Shown piece by piece: positions 1 through 7,496 of a stretch of 19,996 bases of DNA (the first letter of the stretch is position 1; every line of letters begins with the position of its first letter). This stretch comes from Desulfovibrionaceae bacterium (GTDB lineage: Bacteria; Desulfobacterota; Desulfovibrionia; Desulfovibrionales; Desulfovibrionaceae). The DNA lies in NCBI GenBank assembly GCA_009783115.1, contig WRHT01000008.1, positions 1 through 19,996 on the forward strand, written 5' to 3'. Made by a program: the position numbers and the translations under genes. The notes under the pieces are model-generated. The model ran no database searches and was not told the origin of the DNA. It saw nothing but the letters and a program-made list of their open reading frames with translations.

Positions 1-561
1 TACCTGGACAAGCATGGCCGCATCTGGGACGCCACAGTCATCAAGGTGATCAGCAACCCCATCAGCTTGCGCCAAGCCGTGTTCAGCCCCTACCAACGCC
101 TGGGGCGGATGATCTCCGAGCAGATCCAGCAATTTGCCGGACAGAAGGATGCCGAAACCTTAAACCGGGCCACGACCGCGGTGACCGGGCTGCCGGCCGC
201 CCTGAATGAACCGCCGGCCGCCGGAGGCGGGGCCGCGCCCGCCAAGTTCGACCTGGGCAAAAACATGGGCATCCTGGCCGCTCTGGGTCTGGCCCTGGGG
301 GCTATCGGCACGGCCCTGGCCAGCTTGGCCGGGGCTCTGGTATCCCTGCGCTGGTGGCAGATACCCCTGGTTTTTCTGGTCATCTTCCTGTTCATTTCCG
401 GCCCCTCGGTGATCAGCGCGGCCATAAAGCTGCGCCAGCGCACCCTTGGTCCGCTGCTGGAGGCATCTGGCTGGGCGATCAACGGCAAGGTCAGCATCAC
501 CATGCCCCTAGGCCGGGCGCTCACCGGCATTGCCAAAAAGCCGCCATCCGGAGGACAATGA
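1..561 (+). CDS. C-terminal part of a membrane protein of unknown function
   Basis: The reading frame is open from base 1, so the true start lies outside the window; the GTG at 46 is probably internal. The visible 186 residues begin with a soluble stretch rich in charged and polar residues, then an Ala/Pro/Gly-rich linker, then two strongly hydrophobic segments at about residues 89-115 and 119-140. These predict two membrane helices joined by a very short turn. The tail after the second helix (ASGWAINGKVSITMPLG) resembles the end of conserved membrane proteins I recall from Desulfovibrio, but I cannot assign a function. It ends with TGA at 559-561 and faces the convergent hemerythrin gene 39 bases away. 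That it is a real gene is clear from the long GC-rich frame and the sensible protein; its role is unknown. Confidence 0.7.
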   Translation, partial: YLDKHGRIWDATVIKVISNPISLRQAVFSPYQRLGRMISEQIQQFAGQKDAETLNRATTAVTGLPAALNEPPAAGGGAAPAKFDLGKNMGILAALGLALGAIGTALASLAGALVSLRWWQIPLVFLVIFLFISGPSVISAAIKLRQRTLGPLLEASGWAINGKVSITMPLGRALTGIAKKPPSGGQ

Positions 562-600
562 CGCAGCATTTAGAAAGGCTTCCGCATCATGCGCGCATTT

Positions 601-1011
601 TTATTCTTGCTGGTTTTTTTTGTTATAGAATCTGCCGAATTCAACATCGGTATTTTTTATATGACTAACTATCCAATTAATAACATAATTGTTTAAATCC
701 GCTGTAAATACAGCGGAAGGACCGTTTGCGGAGAATTCGCCTTTCATCTTTTGAAAATAACTAATAAAAGATTGGTGCTTTTCTTTATGCGATCCATATT
801 TATTATAATTACATTGTATTTGTAACTCCTCTTCATCTTTGAAATGTTCGACAATATATTCGTCTAAAAAATCAATTGTTTTCTGCATTTCTTCTTTTGA
901 CACAGACTTTGTTCCAATTAATACTACATCATTTATTCTACGAATCAATTCTATGTGTTGTTTATCAATTTTGACGACTCCGGTTTCCATGTCTTTTGTT
1001 ATTATAATCAT
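601..1011 (-). CDS. bacteriohemerythrin
   Basis: A 136-residue single-domain hemerythrin, a four-helix bundle that binds O2 at a di-iron site. All seven expected iron ligands are visible: His19 (in DKQH), His56 and Glu60 (HFKDE), His75 and His79 (HKEKH), His117 and Asp122 (HIKNTD). The N-terminal ITKDMETGVVKIDKQH also matches the family. There is no membrane segment or fused signalling domain, so it should be a free cytoplasmic protein for O2 binding, storage or detoxification, a common theme in anaerobes and microaerophiles. ATG at 1009-1011 is preceded by AGGAG (complement of 1019-1023) at good spacing. Its base composition is much more AT-rich than the genes on both sides, and its codons favour A/T endings, which suggests recent acquisition. 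It is monocistronic and divergent from rsmG. Confidence 0.93.
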   Translation of the reverse strand: MIIITKDMETGVVKIDKQHIELIRRINDVVLIGTKSVSKEEMQKTIDFLDEYIVEHFKDEEELQIQCNYNKYGSHKEKHQSFISYFQKMKGEFSANGPSAVFTADLNNYVINWIVSHIKNTDVEFGRFYNKKNQQE

Positions 1012-1033
1012 AACTCATCTCCTGGCGGAAACC

Positions 1034-1048
1034 CCGGTCCAGGACCGG
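1034..1048. promoter_or_regulatory. palindrome between hemerythrin and rsmG (possible operator)
   Basis: CCGGTCC, one central base, then GGACCGG: a perfect inverted repeat with 7-base arms. It lies 23 bases upstream of the hemerythrin start and about 38 upstream of the earliest rsmG start. The position would suit an operator for either gene. It is followed on the plus strand by an imperfect hairpin (GGAAGC/GCTCCC, about 1051-1066) and a T-rich run to about 1078, so part of this region could instead act as a terminator or attenuator in front of rsmG. Function is inferred from position and symmetry only. Confidence 0.3.
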
Positions 1049-1085
1049 AGAGGAAGCGCCGCTCCCTTTTGCTTTTTTCCTGGTT

Positions 1086-1787
1086 TTGCGGTATGCCGGA
1101 CAGCAACAAATAGCGACTATAATCTTGGAACACAGCAAAAACAAGCTCCCCGCCCTGACCCGCCCCGTCCTGGCCGCCTGCCTGGAGGAGGCGGGGTTTT
1201 CCCTGGAAGATCGCCCTCTGGATCAATTATACGCCTACCTGGATTTGCTGGTCCGCTGGAACCGAAAGATGAACCTGGTGGGACCGTCGCGCTGGCGGGA
1301 AATTCTGGACAAACTGATCCTGGACAGCCTGCATCTGGCCCGTCTGCTGGATGGCCTCCCCTGGCCGGAAGATTCACAGACCTGGGACCTGGGCGCCGGC
1401 GCCGGAATCCCCGGCCTACCCTTGCGCATGCTCTGGGACAAAGGGGAATACCACCTAGTGGAGGCGCGGGAAAAACGCGCCCTCTTCCTGCACGCGGCCC
1501 TGGTCGTGCTCTCCTTGCCCGGCGTGCGCCTGAGCCGCCTGCGGGCGGAAGAATTCATGGCCCAAGCCAGGCCCGCCCACCTGATCCTCAGCCGGGCCTT
1601 CCTGCCCTGGGATAAATTTCTGGCTCTGGTCGCCGGACGGACAGCCTCCGCCGGCCTGGCCCTGATCATGGCCCGAAGCCCTGCTCCTGAACTGCCGCCG
1701 GAACTCGCCGCGCGCTGGCGTTTGCACAGCCAGCGCCCATATCTCGAAGACTCTTCCTGGTTCTGGCTGTTCCAGGCCAAAGACTGA
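1086..1787 (+). CDS. rsmG: 16S rRNA (guanine-N7) methyltransferase RsmG (GidB)
   Basis: RsmG methylates N7 of G527 of 16S rRNA (E. coli numbering) using S-adenosylmethionine. The protein shows the family core in order: an N-terminal helix ending in LLVRWNRKMNLVG (about residues 54-66), the SAM-binding loop DLGAGAGIPGLPL (101-113), HLVEAREKRALFL (123-135), and ILSRAF (167-172), which matches the family SRAF motif. The start is uncertain. The frame begins at a TTG (1086), a second TTG is at 1125, and neither has a ribosome-binding site. The first version has an N-terminus about 25 residues longer than E. coli RsmG, so 1125 may be the real start. The gene is convergent with the CgeB-like gene, with only four bases between stop codons. 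It is GC-rich like the core genome. Confidence 0.88.
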   Translation: MRYAGQQQIATIILEHSKNKLPALTRPVLAACLEEAGFSLEDRPLDQLYAYLDLLVRWNRKMNLVGPSRWREILDKLILDSLHLARLLDGLPWPEDSQTWDLGAGAGIPGLPLRMLWDKGEYHLVEAREKRALFLHAALVVLSLPGVRLSRLRAEEFMAQARPAHLILSRAFLPWDKFLALVAGRTASAGLALIMARSPAPELPPELAARWRLHSQRPYLEDSSWFWLFQAKD

Positions 1788-1795
1788 AATTTCAG
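1784..1795. repeat. 12-base palindrome spanning two convergent stop codons
   Basis: CTGAAATTTCAG is a perfect palindrome containing the TGA of rsmG (1785-1787) and, on the other strand, the TGA of the CgeB-like gene (1792-1794). It is too AT-rich and lacks a following T-run, so it is not a clear terminator. The symmetry may simply follow from two genes ending in similar bases. Confidence 0.35.
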
Positions 1796-3057
1796 CCCCG
1801 GTATTGCTTGCGCCACTCGTCCAGGAAAAGCAGGGAGCACTCCAATGGGCTCAAAACTCCGCTTTTGCTTCTCAGAGCCGCGATCAGGGTCTCGAAATCC
1901 GTGGCTGGGGGCAGTTCCAAGCTTTGCAAGAGTCCGGCCAGACCGGCCTGTAAATCTCCGGGCAGGTTCGCCAGTTCCGCCGCCATACCGGAATCGGTCC
2001 GCGTACGCGGCCAGCCCGGCAGGCCGGAGGCGGCGAATTCCAACAGGACGCGCATCCGGTGGACATAGGTATGCTCGCGCAACACCCTCTCCCTGGCCCT
2101 CCCGGCCATAGCCGCCCTCTCCTCCGGATGGGCGAGGGCATGCTCGATCTTGCCGGTCAGTTCTTCCAGGCTGTCAAAGACGGCCAGTTCGCCATCGGAA
2201 AAAAGCTCAGGCATAAGGGTACGCCTGTCCACCAGTTGAAAAGCTCCGCAGGCGGCTATTTCAAAAGTGCGCGGGTTGACGAAATCGCCGTGGGTCACCG
2301 TCTCCTCCCGCCTGGTTCCTGAATGCAGGTTCAAGTTGATCTTGGCGGCGTTGAAGATACGCACGGTCTCTTCCGGGCTGATCCGCCGCCCTTCCATTTG
2401 CAGACAGCCGGCCAGGGCCGCCTCTCCCTCCCATTCCGTGCCCCAAATTTTGAAATTATAGGCGGTCAGACGCCTGAAGGCCAGACGGCGGTTGGGGTAG
2501 CCCGCGCCCATGAAGGAAAGATCCGCGCCAAAGCGCCTTTTTTCCGTGGCCGTGAGTTCCAGCGGACGATGCAGAGAGGGTTGGGCCGCCAAAGGCAGAT
2601 AAAAGGCCCCGCGTACCCCGGCCTTGGCCAGTTCTTCCAGAAACGGCTCCTTCTGGATCACCGCGAAAATATCATAGTGCGGGGCAAATACGCGCCAATA
2701 GGTGAACAGGCGGTAATCCTCCACAAACCACATGGCCGTGGGGATGCCCGCGCTTTTCAAACGCTTGAGGGTCGGAATGCCCAAGGGAGCTTGGGCCAGG
2801 GCCAGGATTAAATCCGGCTGGAAACGATCCGCCTGGGCCAGCACCGCCTCACCTACCACCCGGAGATAGCTGTTTTCCAGAAAATCCAGGCGATCCTGCC
2901 GCACCTTCAGCCCTTTCAGGGCCTGAAAGGCGGGATAAAAGGCCGGGGCCTCAAAAACATCCACCAGGCAGCCGTTCTCCCTCAGGGCTTCGATGCAAAA
3001 ACGCCCCACCGGCAACGAACCTCCGTAAAACGGCAGAACCACCAGAACGCGAATCAT
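1792..3057 (-). CDS. CgeB-like glycosyltransferase
   Basis: A 421-residue protein resembling the CgeB/glycosyl transferases group 1 family. It opens with a Rossmann-type strand (MIRVLVVLPFYGG) and has a second domain with GDFVNPRTFEIAACGAFQLV at about residues 257-276. That matches the family signature in which an acidic and aromatic patch precedes a conserved ACG turn in the nucleotide-sugar domain. It should transfer a sugar from a nucleotide donor, but the acceptor cannot be read from the sequence; cell-surface glycan or protein glycosylation are both possible. There is no signal peptide, so it is cytoplasmic. Its ATG (3055-3057) overlaps the stop of the upstream family 9 glycosyltransferase by ATGA and is preceded by GGAG, indicating translational coupling and probably a shared pathway. 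Confidence 0.75.
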   Translation of the reverse strand: MIRVLVVLPFYGGSLPVGRFCIEALRENGCLVDVFEAPAFYPAFQALKGLKVRQDRLDFLENSYLRVVGEAVLAQADRFQPDLILALAQAPLGIPTLKRLKSAGIPTAMWFVEDYRLFTYWRVFAPHYDIFAVIQKEPFLEELAKAGVRGAFYLPLAAQPSLHRPLELTATEKRRFGADLSFMGAGYPNRRLAFRRLTAYNFKIWGTEWEGEAALAGCLQMEGRRISPEETVRIFNAAKINLNLHSGTRREETVTHGDFVNPRTFEIAACGAFQLVDRRTLMPELFSDGELAVFDSLEELTGKIEHALAHPEERAAMAGRARERVLREHTYVHRMRVLLEFAASGLPGWPRTRTDSGMAAELANLPGDLQAGLAGLLQSLELPPATDFETLIAALRSKSGVLSPLECSLLFLDEWRKQYRG

Positions 3058-4304
3058 AATATCTCCAGGTATTCCGGCAAAAGCCAGTCGTTTTCCGCCA
3101 GAAGCCCGGCGCTGACATGCTCCGGTATGGACAGACCGGCAGGCGGGGCCAAATTTAAAAATTCCGCCAGCAAGGAGCGGGCCGCGGTCCGCTCCTCCCT
3201 CTCCGGGTCGGGGCCGTGATAAACCGCGCCCAGATGATCCAGCCCGCTGCGCAACAGAGACAGCCCTCCACTCTCCCGCGGATCATAATTTTCCGCTCCG
3301 ATCCCGGACAGCAGCCCAGGCCACTCGGCCTCTTTCAGGCCCCGTAGGCAGGCAAGATCCTGGGAACAGGGGGCGTTTTCCAGACATGGGGAACAGGGGT
3401 TCACCGCCTGCCAGACCAGGTGCCCCAGGCCGTAAGGCCCGGTTTCCCAAGCCCAGGCCGAGGACAGGAAAAAGGCCATGACCGGGACGCCCAAATGGGC
3501 GGCCAGATGCATGAGCCCGGTATCCGGGGCCAGCAGCAGATCCAGGCCGCCCAGGACTTCCGGCAAATCCTCCAGGCTGGTCCGCCCGGTAAGATCCCTG
3601 GTCTTCCCCTGGATCTTTCCTGGCAGGCTTCCCAGTAGTCTGCGGGCGATCCCGGCCTCCGTCCGGCTTCCCAAAAAGATGAATTCAGGACCCTTGAGCG
3701 CGGCGAAAAGCGCTTCCAAAATCCGGACCAGTATTGCCGGAGGGAGGGATCGCCTAGCCGCCTGCCCGGCCATGACCACCCCCACCGCCTGTCCGGAAGC
3801 GCCGGCGGCGCGTCCGGACCCGGCCACGGGATTGACCAGCTCCGGCGGCAGAGGCGAAGGATGAAAAAATGCCCAAAAATCCATGAGGTTCAAGGGAGAG
3901 GCTCGCCGCTTCCTGGTCCAGCGCGCCCCCATCTTGCTCCAGGTGGAGGCCAGGGGCTGCCCCCGGTCCAGGCGGTAACCCGATACCCTTTCCGGCTCAA
4001 ACAGCCCGGCCAGGACCAGGTTCAGGGAACTACGGTTCAGGTTGTAAACGCGCTCGAAACCGGCGGCCACGAAGCTGGCGCAAGCCTCGCGGGCCAGGGC
4101 CAGAGTCTCCGCCTCCCGCAAATTCCCGGCATGGGCGGGGAGGGCATGGATTACCGCCTGCGGGTAAATGAGGGAAGCCAGGGAAGCCAGGGAGAAATCC
4201 ACCGCCAGATGCGTCTCGCCTTCCTTCATCAGGGAAAAGACCAAGCGCTTGCTTTGCAGCAGATCCCCCAGACGGGCCAGTTGCAGAACCAAAAATTTAC
4301 GCAT
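3054..4304 (-). CDS. glycosyltransferase family 9 (heptosyltransferase-like)
   Basis: A 416-residue protein of the ADP-heptose:LPS heptosyltransferase superfamily. The start MRKFLVLQLARLGDLLQ is the typical family N-terminus, so I chose the ATG at 4302-4304 (preceded by GGGGAGG, rather close) over a longer frame reaching 4349 inside purN. The C-terminal nucleotide-sugar domain contains APDTGLMHLAAHLGVPV (about residues 259-275), the hallmark DTG-MHLAA loop. A Cys-rich stretch follows at about 304-319 (C-x2-C-x5-C-x5-C), as in many family 9 members. It is 12 bases downstream of purN and overlaps the next glycosyltransferase by four bases. Likely role is adding heptose or another sugar to a surface glycan; the exact substrate is unknown. 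The C-terminal 100 residues extend beyond the core domain and are not recognised. Confidence 0.85.
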   Translation of the reverse strand: MRKFLVLQLARLGDLLQSKRLVFSLMKEGETHLAVDFSLASLASLIYPQAVIHALPAHAGNLREAETLALAREACASFVAAGFERVYNLNRSSLNLVLAGLFEPERVSGYRLDRGQPLASTWSKMGARWTRKRRASPLNLMDFWAFFHPSPLPPELVNPVAGSGRAAGASGQAVGVVMAGQAARRSLPPAILVRILEALFAALKGPEFIFLGSRTEAGIARRLLGSLPGKIQGKTRDLTGRTSLEDLPEVLGGLDLLLAPDTGLMHLAAHLGVPVMAFFLSSAWAWETGPYGLGHLVWQAVNPCSPCLENAPCSQDLACLRGLKEAEWPGLLSGIGAENYDPRESGGLSLLRSGLDHLGAVYHGPDPEREERTAARSLLAEFLNLAPPAGLSIPEHVSAGLLAENDWLLPEYLEIL

Positions 4305-4315
4305 GGCCTCCCCGG

Positions 4316-5053
4316 TCAAAAATCTTCCAAGGCCGGGCTGACCAGCCAAGGGCCGAGAGGGGACTCTCCGGCGCAGCCCAAACCCGCGTTTGCGGACGGG
4401 GTGGAGCCGGGACGAGCGCCATCCCCCCCGTGGAGCGGAGGAAGCAGACGCACCAGGCGTCCTTCCAGGCGAAGCCTGTCCTGGGCCAGCCAGAGCACGG
4501 CCTGAGGGTAAATGCGGTGCTCCAGCGCCTGGATGCGGGGCATCAGGCTGTCCAGGTTATCGTCGGAAACAAGGGGGACGGCGGCCTGGATGACGATCGG
4601 GCCGCTATCCACGGCCTCTTCCACGAAATGCACGGTGCAGCCGCTCAAGCGCGGCCGGAGTTCCAGGGCGTCCCGGCCGCCGTGGGCGCCAGGGAAACTG
4701 GGCAGGATGGCCGGATGAATGTTCAGGATGCGCCCGGCAAAGGCCCGGATGAAAAAGGCGCTCAGGAGGCGCATATAGCCGGCCAGGATGACGGCCTCGG
4801 CCCCGGCCTCCCTGATGGCTTCGAGCATGACGGCGTCAAAATCCTCCCTGGGGAGTGCGCGGCTGTCCAAGCTCCGGGCCGGAACCCCGAAATTTTTGGC
4901 GTGCGCCAAGGCGCCAGCCTCGGGATTATTGGAAAGGACCAAGACCGGCTTGACCGGAAGCCGGCCGGCCGCGGCGTGTTCCAGGAGCGTCCTGAGATTC
5001 GAGCCCGCTCCCGAGGCCAGCAGGGCTATGCGCAAAGGTTCAGAGCGCTTCAC
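4316..5053 (-). CDS. purN: phosphoribosylglycinamide formyltransferase
   Basis: PurN transfers the formyl group from 10-formyltetrahydrofolate to GAR in purine synthesis. The 245-residue protein shows the N-terminal phosphate-binding loop SGAGSNL (14-20), the active-site block NIHPAILPSFPGAHG (111-125) with Asn111 and His113, and Asp149 in EEAVDSGP. These correspond to the catalytic Asn, His and Asp of E. coli PurN. The start is a GTG (5051-5053) inside the 3' end of the upstream peptidase gene (14-base overlap), with a weak ribosome-binding site, so translation is probably coupled. Residues after about 206 form a Gly/Pro/Ser-rich tail of roughly 40 residues not seen in the E. coli enzyme; this may be readthrough of an ancestral stop. 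Confidence 0.95.
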   Translation of the reverse strand: MKRSEPLRIALLASGAGSNLRTLLEHAAAGRLPVKPVLVLSNNPEAGALAHAKNFGVPARSLDSRALPREDFDAVMLEAIREAGAEAVILAGYMRLLSAFFIRAFAGRILNIHPAILPSFPGAHGGRDALELRPRLSGCTVHFVEEAVDSGPIVIQAAVPLVSDDNLDSLMPRIQALEHRIYPQAVLWLAQDRLRLEGRLVRLLPPLHGGDGARPGSTPSANAGLGCAGESPLGPWLVSPALEDF

Positions 5054-6116
5054 AACCGTCTTCGGTGACCAGCACCAGGCGTTCCCAGCGCGCCCCCCCC
5101 CATTCAGGGTAGTAAAGGCCCGGCTCTACCGAAACGATCATCCCCGGCTCCAGAAGAGTTTCATTCCGGGCATTCAAGGAGGGTGGCTCATGGGTTTGCA
5201 GCCCGATGCCGTGCCCCAGGCTGTGGTTGAAACGCTCGAATACGCCGAGATTCTCGAAATAGACCTGGGCCACAGCATATACCTCCTTGCAGCTCACTCC
5301 CGGACGGATGGCCCGGATGGCCAGGCTCTGCGCCTCCATAACCCGGTCCAGGGTCTTCCGGAAGCGATCCGGAGGCCGATCGCCCACCCAGAAGGTGCGG
5401 GTCTGATCCGAGCAATAATCCCTCACCCGGCAGCCGCAGTCAATGAGGACGCAGACATTTTCCCGCACCCGGTCCTCGCCGGGCCTGGCATGGGGAAGGG
5501 CGGCATTGGGGCCGATGCCCACAATGCTCTGAAAGGAAAGTTCTTCGGCCCCGTTTTGCCGGTAAAACCGCTCGATCTCCCAGGCGATGTCCTTTTCGCT
5601 GCGCCCAGGCGTCAACAGCGCCGGCGCAAAGTCCATGAACCTATGATTAAGGTCCGTGGAGGCGCGCATCCTGGCGATCTCCTCCGTATCCTTGATCATG
5701 CGCAGGGATTCCACCAGGCCATCGGCGGCCCGCACGCGCAACCCCCTGGAAAGAATTTTGCCGAAAGCCAGGCTGAGAGCGCTTGTTTCCAGCCCCAACG
5801 GCCCCTTAAGGCGGCCGCGCAAAAAGCCGTTCAGCCGCTCCGGGGCGGAGGCGGATCCCTGGTAAATAAGCAGCCGATCCCTCGGCCAGATCCTTCCGGC
5901 CGCCTCCGTGTAACGCGGGTCCGTGCAAAGCCAGTCTTCTCCGTCGGCAAAGAGAACCAGACAGCCGCAGCTTTCATTGCTTTGCGGATCGTGCGGTTCA
6001 AAACCGCTCAGGTAATAACGGTTGGCGTCCAAGGTCACCAGCAGGGCGTCCAGCTTGCCGGCCGCAAGTTTCAGCCTGGCCCTCCCGCGCCTGTCCGCGT
6101 AAATATCAGCGTCCAT
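5040..6116 (-). CDS. M24-family Xaa-Pro peptidase (aminopeptidase P / prolidase-like)
   Basis: A 358-residue metallopeptidase cleaving at proline-containing N-termini or dipeptides. It has the N-terminal creatinase-like domain (DALLVTLDANRYYLSGF) and a C-terminal pita-bread domain with all five dinuclear metal ligands: Asp226 (LIDCG), Asp237 (SDQTRTF), His302 (GHGIGL), Glu331 (SVEPGLYYP) and Glu345 (ARWERLVLV). The last site usually reads RIED; here it is RWER, with the Glu kept. I chose the ATG at 6114-6116 because it has GGAGAGAG just upstream; a longer frame to 6149 lacks one. The start overlaps the TraR/DksA stop by 11 bases, and the 3' end overlaps the purN start. It is a cytoplasmic housekeeping enzyme; aminopeptidase P and prolidase activities cannot be separated by eye. 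Confidence 0.9.
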   Translation of the reverse strand: MDADIYADRRGRARLKLAAGKLDALLVTLDANRYYLSGFEPHDPQSNESCGCLVLFADGEDWLCTDPRYTEAAGRIWPRDRLLIYQGSASAPERLNGFLRGRLKGPLGLETSALSLAFGKILSRGLRVRAADGLVESLRMIKDTEEIARMRASTDLNHRFMDFAPALLTPGRSEKDIAWEIERFYRQNGAEELSFQSIVGIGPNAALPHARPGEDRVRENVCVLIDCGCRVRDYCSDQTRTFWVGDRPPDRFRKTLDRVMEAQSLAIRAIRPGVSCKEVYAVAQVYFENLGVFERFNHSLGHGIGLQTHEPPSLNARNETLLEPGMIVSVEPGLYYPEWGGARWERLVLVTEDGCEAL

Positions 6117-6474
6117 TTCTCTCTCCGGCGGCGCCCGACGCGCATTCAACGCAATAAAGCGCTTCCGGCATGGACATCAGGCGGACCAGAGGGATTTTTT
6201 CCCCACACTCGGCGCAATAGCCGAATTCCGGGTCAGAGCCGATTCTCTTCAGGGCGTATTCCAGCTTGCCAAGACGCCGCCTGGCCAGGCCCAGAGAGGC
6301 GTCATGCACGCTTTTGCTGACAATGGCATCCATGCGGGAAACTTCGTCCAAATCTTCCAGGGCTTCCGGAGAGGTAAGCTCTACGAGACGCTGGATATCC
6401 AGCTTGAGACGCTGTATTTCCTGGATAATTTTTTCGCGGAGCCGCTCGGTATCGGTATCGCTCATCAGGCTCAT
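6106..6474 (-). CDS. TraR/DksA-family zinc-finger protein
   Basis: A small DksA-like protein of 122 residues from the chosen start. It has a long charged helical region (REKIIQEIQRLKLDIQRL), an acidic loop region (EDLDEVSRMDA), a second helix, and a C-terminal four-cysteine zinc finger with Cys87, Cys90, Cys108 and Cys111 (C-x2-C-x17-C-x2-C). Proteins of this type bind RNA polymerase through the secondary channel and alter promoter choice. It is shorter than E. coli DksA (151 residues) and its acidic tip differs, so a specialised or partial role is likely. Start choice: ATG at 6472-6474 has GAGGA about 10 bases upstream; ATG at 6463-6465 is an alternative, and the frame extends to 6546. It is the first gene of the five-gene run and is divergent from rpmH. 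Confidence 0.85.
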   Translation of the reverse strand: MSLMSDTDTERLREKIIQEIQRLKLDIQRLVELTSPEALEDLDEVSRMDAIVSKSVHDASLGLARRRLGKLEYALKRIGSDPEFGYCAECGEKIPLVRLMSMPEALYCVECASGAAGERNGR

Positions 6475-6593
6475 GCCGGCAATATCCTCTGCGCTTGGGT
6501 ATGTTTTAAGCTTGTGAAACTTAGCATAAGCCGGGGAGCTTGCCAAGGCCGCCCGCCGATCCCATGCCCGGACGAAAGGCTTAATTGAATAGC

Positions 6594-6622
6594 TTGACGC
6601 GCCCGGCTTTAGAACGTATAGG
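6594..6622 (+). promoter_or_regulatory. sigma70-type promoter of the rpmH cluster
   Basis: A near-consensus -35 box TTGACG (6594-6599), a 17-base spacer and a -10 box TATAGG (6617-6622) lie just upstream of rpmH. Spacing is ideal and the start of transcription would be near 6629, leaving a leader of about 25 bases with the ribosome-binding site AAGGAG. This is the strongest promoter visible in the window, as expected for a ribosomal protein gene, and probably drives several genes of the cluster. Confidence 0.75.
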
Positions 6623-6653
6623 AACAGGCTTCAATTCACCGAAGGAGCGGATC

Positions 6654-6788
6654 ATGAAACGCACATACCAGCCCAGCGTGATCAAACGCAAGCGCCTGCA
6701 CGGCTTCAGAGCCCGCATGGCTACTGCGGCCGGGCGTAATGTCCTGCGGCGCAGACGGGCCAAAGGGCGCAAAAGATTGGCCGTCTGA
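6654..6788 (+). CDS. rpmH: 50S ribosomal protein L34
   Basis: L34 is a very small, highly basic protein of the large ribosomal subunit. The 44-residue product begins [19 protein letters not shown], the nearly invariant L34 sequence, and continues with the Arg/Lys-rich [16 protein letters not shown] end. The ATG at 6654 is set by homology and by a good ribosome-binding site (AAGGAG). It lies right after the near-consensus promoter and 13 bases before rnpA, the standard rpmH-rnpA order found in most bacteria. Confidence 0.98.
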   Translation: MKRTYQPSVIKRKRLHGFRARMATAAGRNVLRRRRAKGRKRLAV

Positions 6789-6801
6789 GCCTTTGGCCGG
6801 T

Positions 6802-7215
6802 ATGCGGGTCACGCCGGAAAAGGCCGGCCTGTCCAGGGTCCTGCCCTTCGGCCAAGAGCGCCGGCTAAAAAAAACAGCCGATTTTTCCCTGTTGTTTAAT
6901 AAAGGAAAACGCTACTTTACAACGAGCTTTATTTTTTTTGTTTTGATTCAGGATGGTCCGGCAACCCCCGGCTGGCGGCTGGGGCTTTCCGTCAGCCGCA
7001 AGGTAGGCGGAGCGGTACGGCGCAATCGGGTCAAGCGCCTGCTCAGGGAATTTTTCAGACTGCGCCAGGCCGACCTTCCCCAAGGTCTGGAGGTGGCCGC
7101 GGTATGCAGAAAAGGTCTGAACCCGCTCCGTATGAATTACGCGGAGGCGGAACGGGAAATCGCCCCGCTTCTGGAAAAATGGCTGAAATATCACGCGCCG
7201 CGTCCAAGGCCATGA
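6802..7215 (+). CDS. rnpA: ribonuclease P protein component
   Basis: RnpA is the protein subunit of RNase P, which trims the 5' leader of tRNA precursors together with the catalytic RNA. The 137-residue basic protein has the expected [17 protein letters not shown] segment (22-38), [13 protein letters not shown] (60-72) and the RNR signature [11 protein letters not shown] (73-83). The ATG at 6802 is 13 bases after the rpmH stop and has only a weak ribosome-binding site, so translation may depend on upstream coupling. A short AT-rich patch at about 6868-6950 encodes the [19 protein letters not shown] part; this is hydrophobic/basic coding and not an insertion. It overlaps yidD by ATGA. Confidence 0.97.
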   Translation: MRVTPEKAGLSRVLPFGQERRLKKTADFSLLFNKGKRYFTTSFIFFVLIQDGPATPGWRLGLSVSRKVGGAVRRNRVKRLLREFFRLRQADLPQGLEVAAVCRKGLNPLRMNYAEAEREIAPLLEKWLKYHAPRPRP

Positions 7216-7439
7216 GAAATTTGCTGATCCTGCCCATCCGCGCCTATCAGATCTGCGTTTCTCCTTTTTTGCCGCCGGCGTGCCGTTTTCATCCTTCATG
7301 TTCCGCATACGCCGCCGAGGCCATCTCCGTACACGGGGTATGCGGGGGACTCCGGCTGGCCTTGGGGCGTCTGTCGCGATGCCATCCCTTCCATGAAGGC
7401 GGATTTGACCCGGTGCCGCCCCCCAAAGGCAACGCATGA
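7212..7439 (+). CDS. yidD: membrane protein insertion efficiency factor YidD
   Basis: YidD is a small protein thought to help YidC insert membrane proteins. The 75-residue product shows the family pattern: an amphipathic N-terminus ([20 protein letters not shown]), then [18 protein letters not shown] (21-38) with paired Cys, then the C-terminal [19 protein letters not shown]. The ATG at 7212 overlaps the rnpA stop codon (ATGA), which supports it over an upstream ATG at 7179. It sits between rnpA and yidC, its usual position. Function rests on the family and the gene order. Confidence 0.95.
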   Translation: MRNLLILPIRAYQICVSPFLPPACRFHPSCSAYAAEAISVHGVCGGLRLALGRLSRCHPFHEGGFDPVPPPKGNA

Positions 7440-7496
7440 TCCTTTCGGCCCGCTAGGTTCGCATACCCGCGGGATTAATTCAGGAGTTCGCGCTTT

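Noticed and set aside
589..598. ATGCGCGCAT palindrome followed by T-rich sequence, as a terminator for the first gene
   Set aside because: It has no loop and the usable stem would be three to four pairs; the following T-run is inside the convergent hemerythrin gene.
839..1615. Long plus-strand frame across the hemerythrin gene and rsmG
   Set aside because: It crosses two real genes in other frames, the protein is low-complexity Pro/Arg/Gly, and there is no conserved motif.
5811..5818. GCGGCCGC site as evidence for or against a NotI specificity
   Set aside because: One site and several CGGCCG sites occur in GC-rich core genes. A methylated host can keep such sites, so presence or absence in one window says nothing firm.
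4788..6320. Long plus-strand frame opposite purN and the peptidase
   Set aside because: It is antisense to well-supported genes with catalytic motifs; long antisense frames are common in GC-rich DNA.
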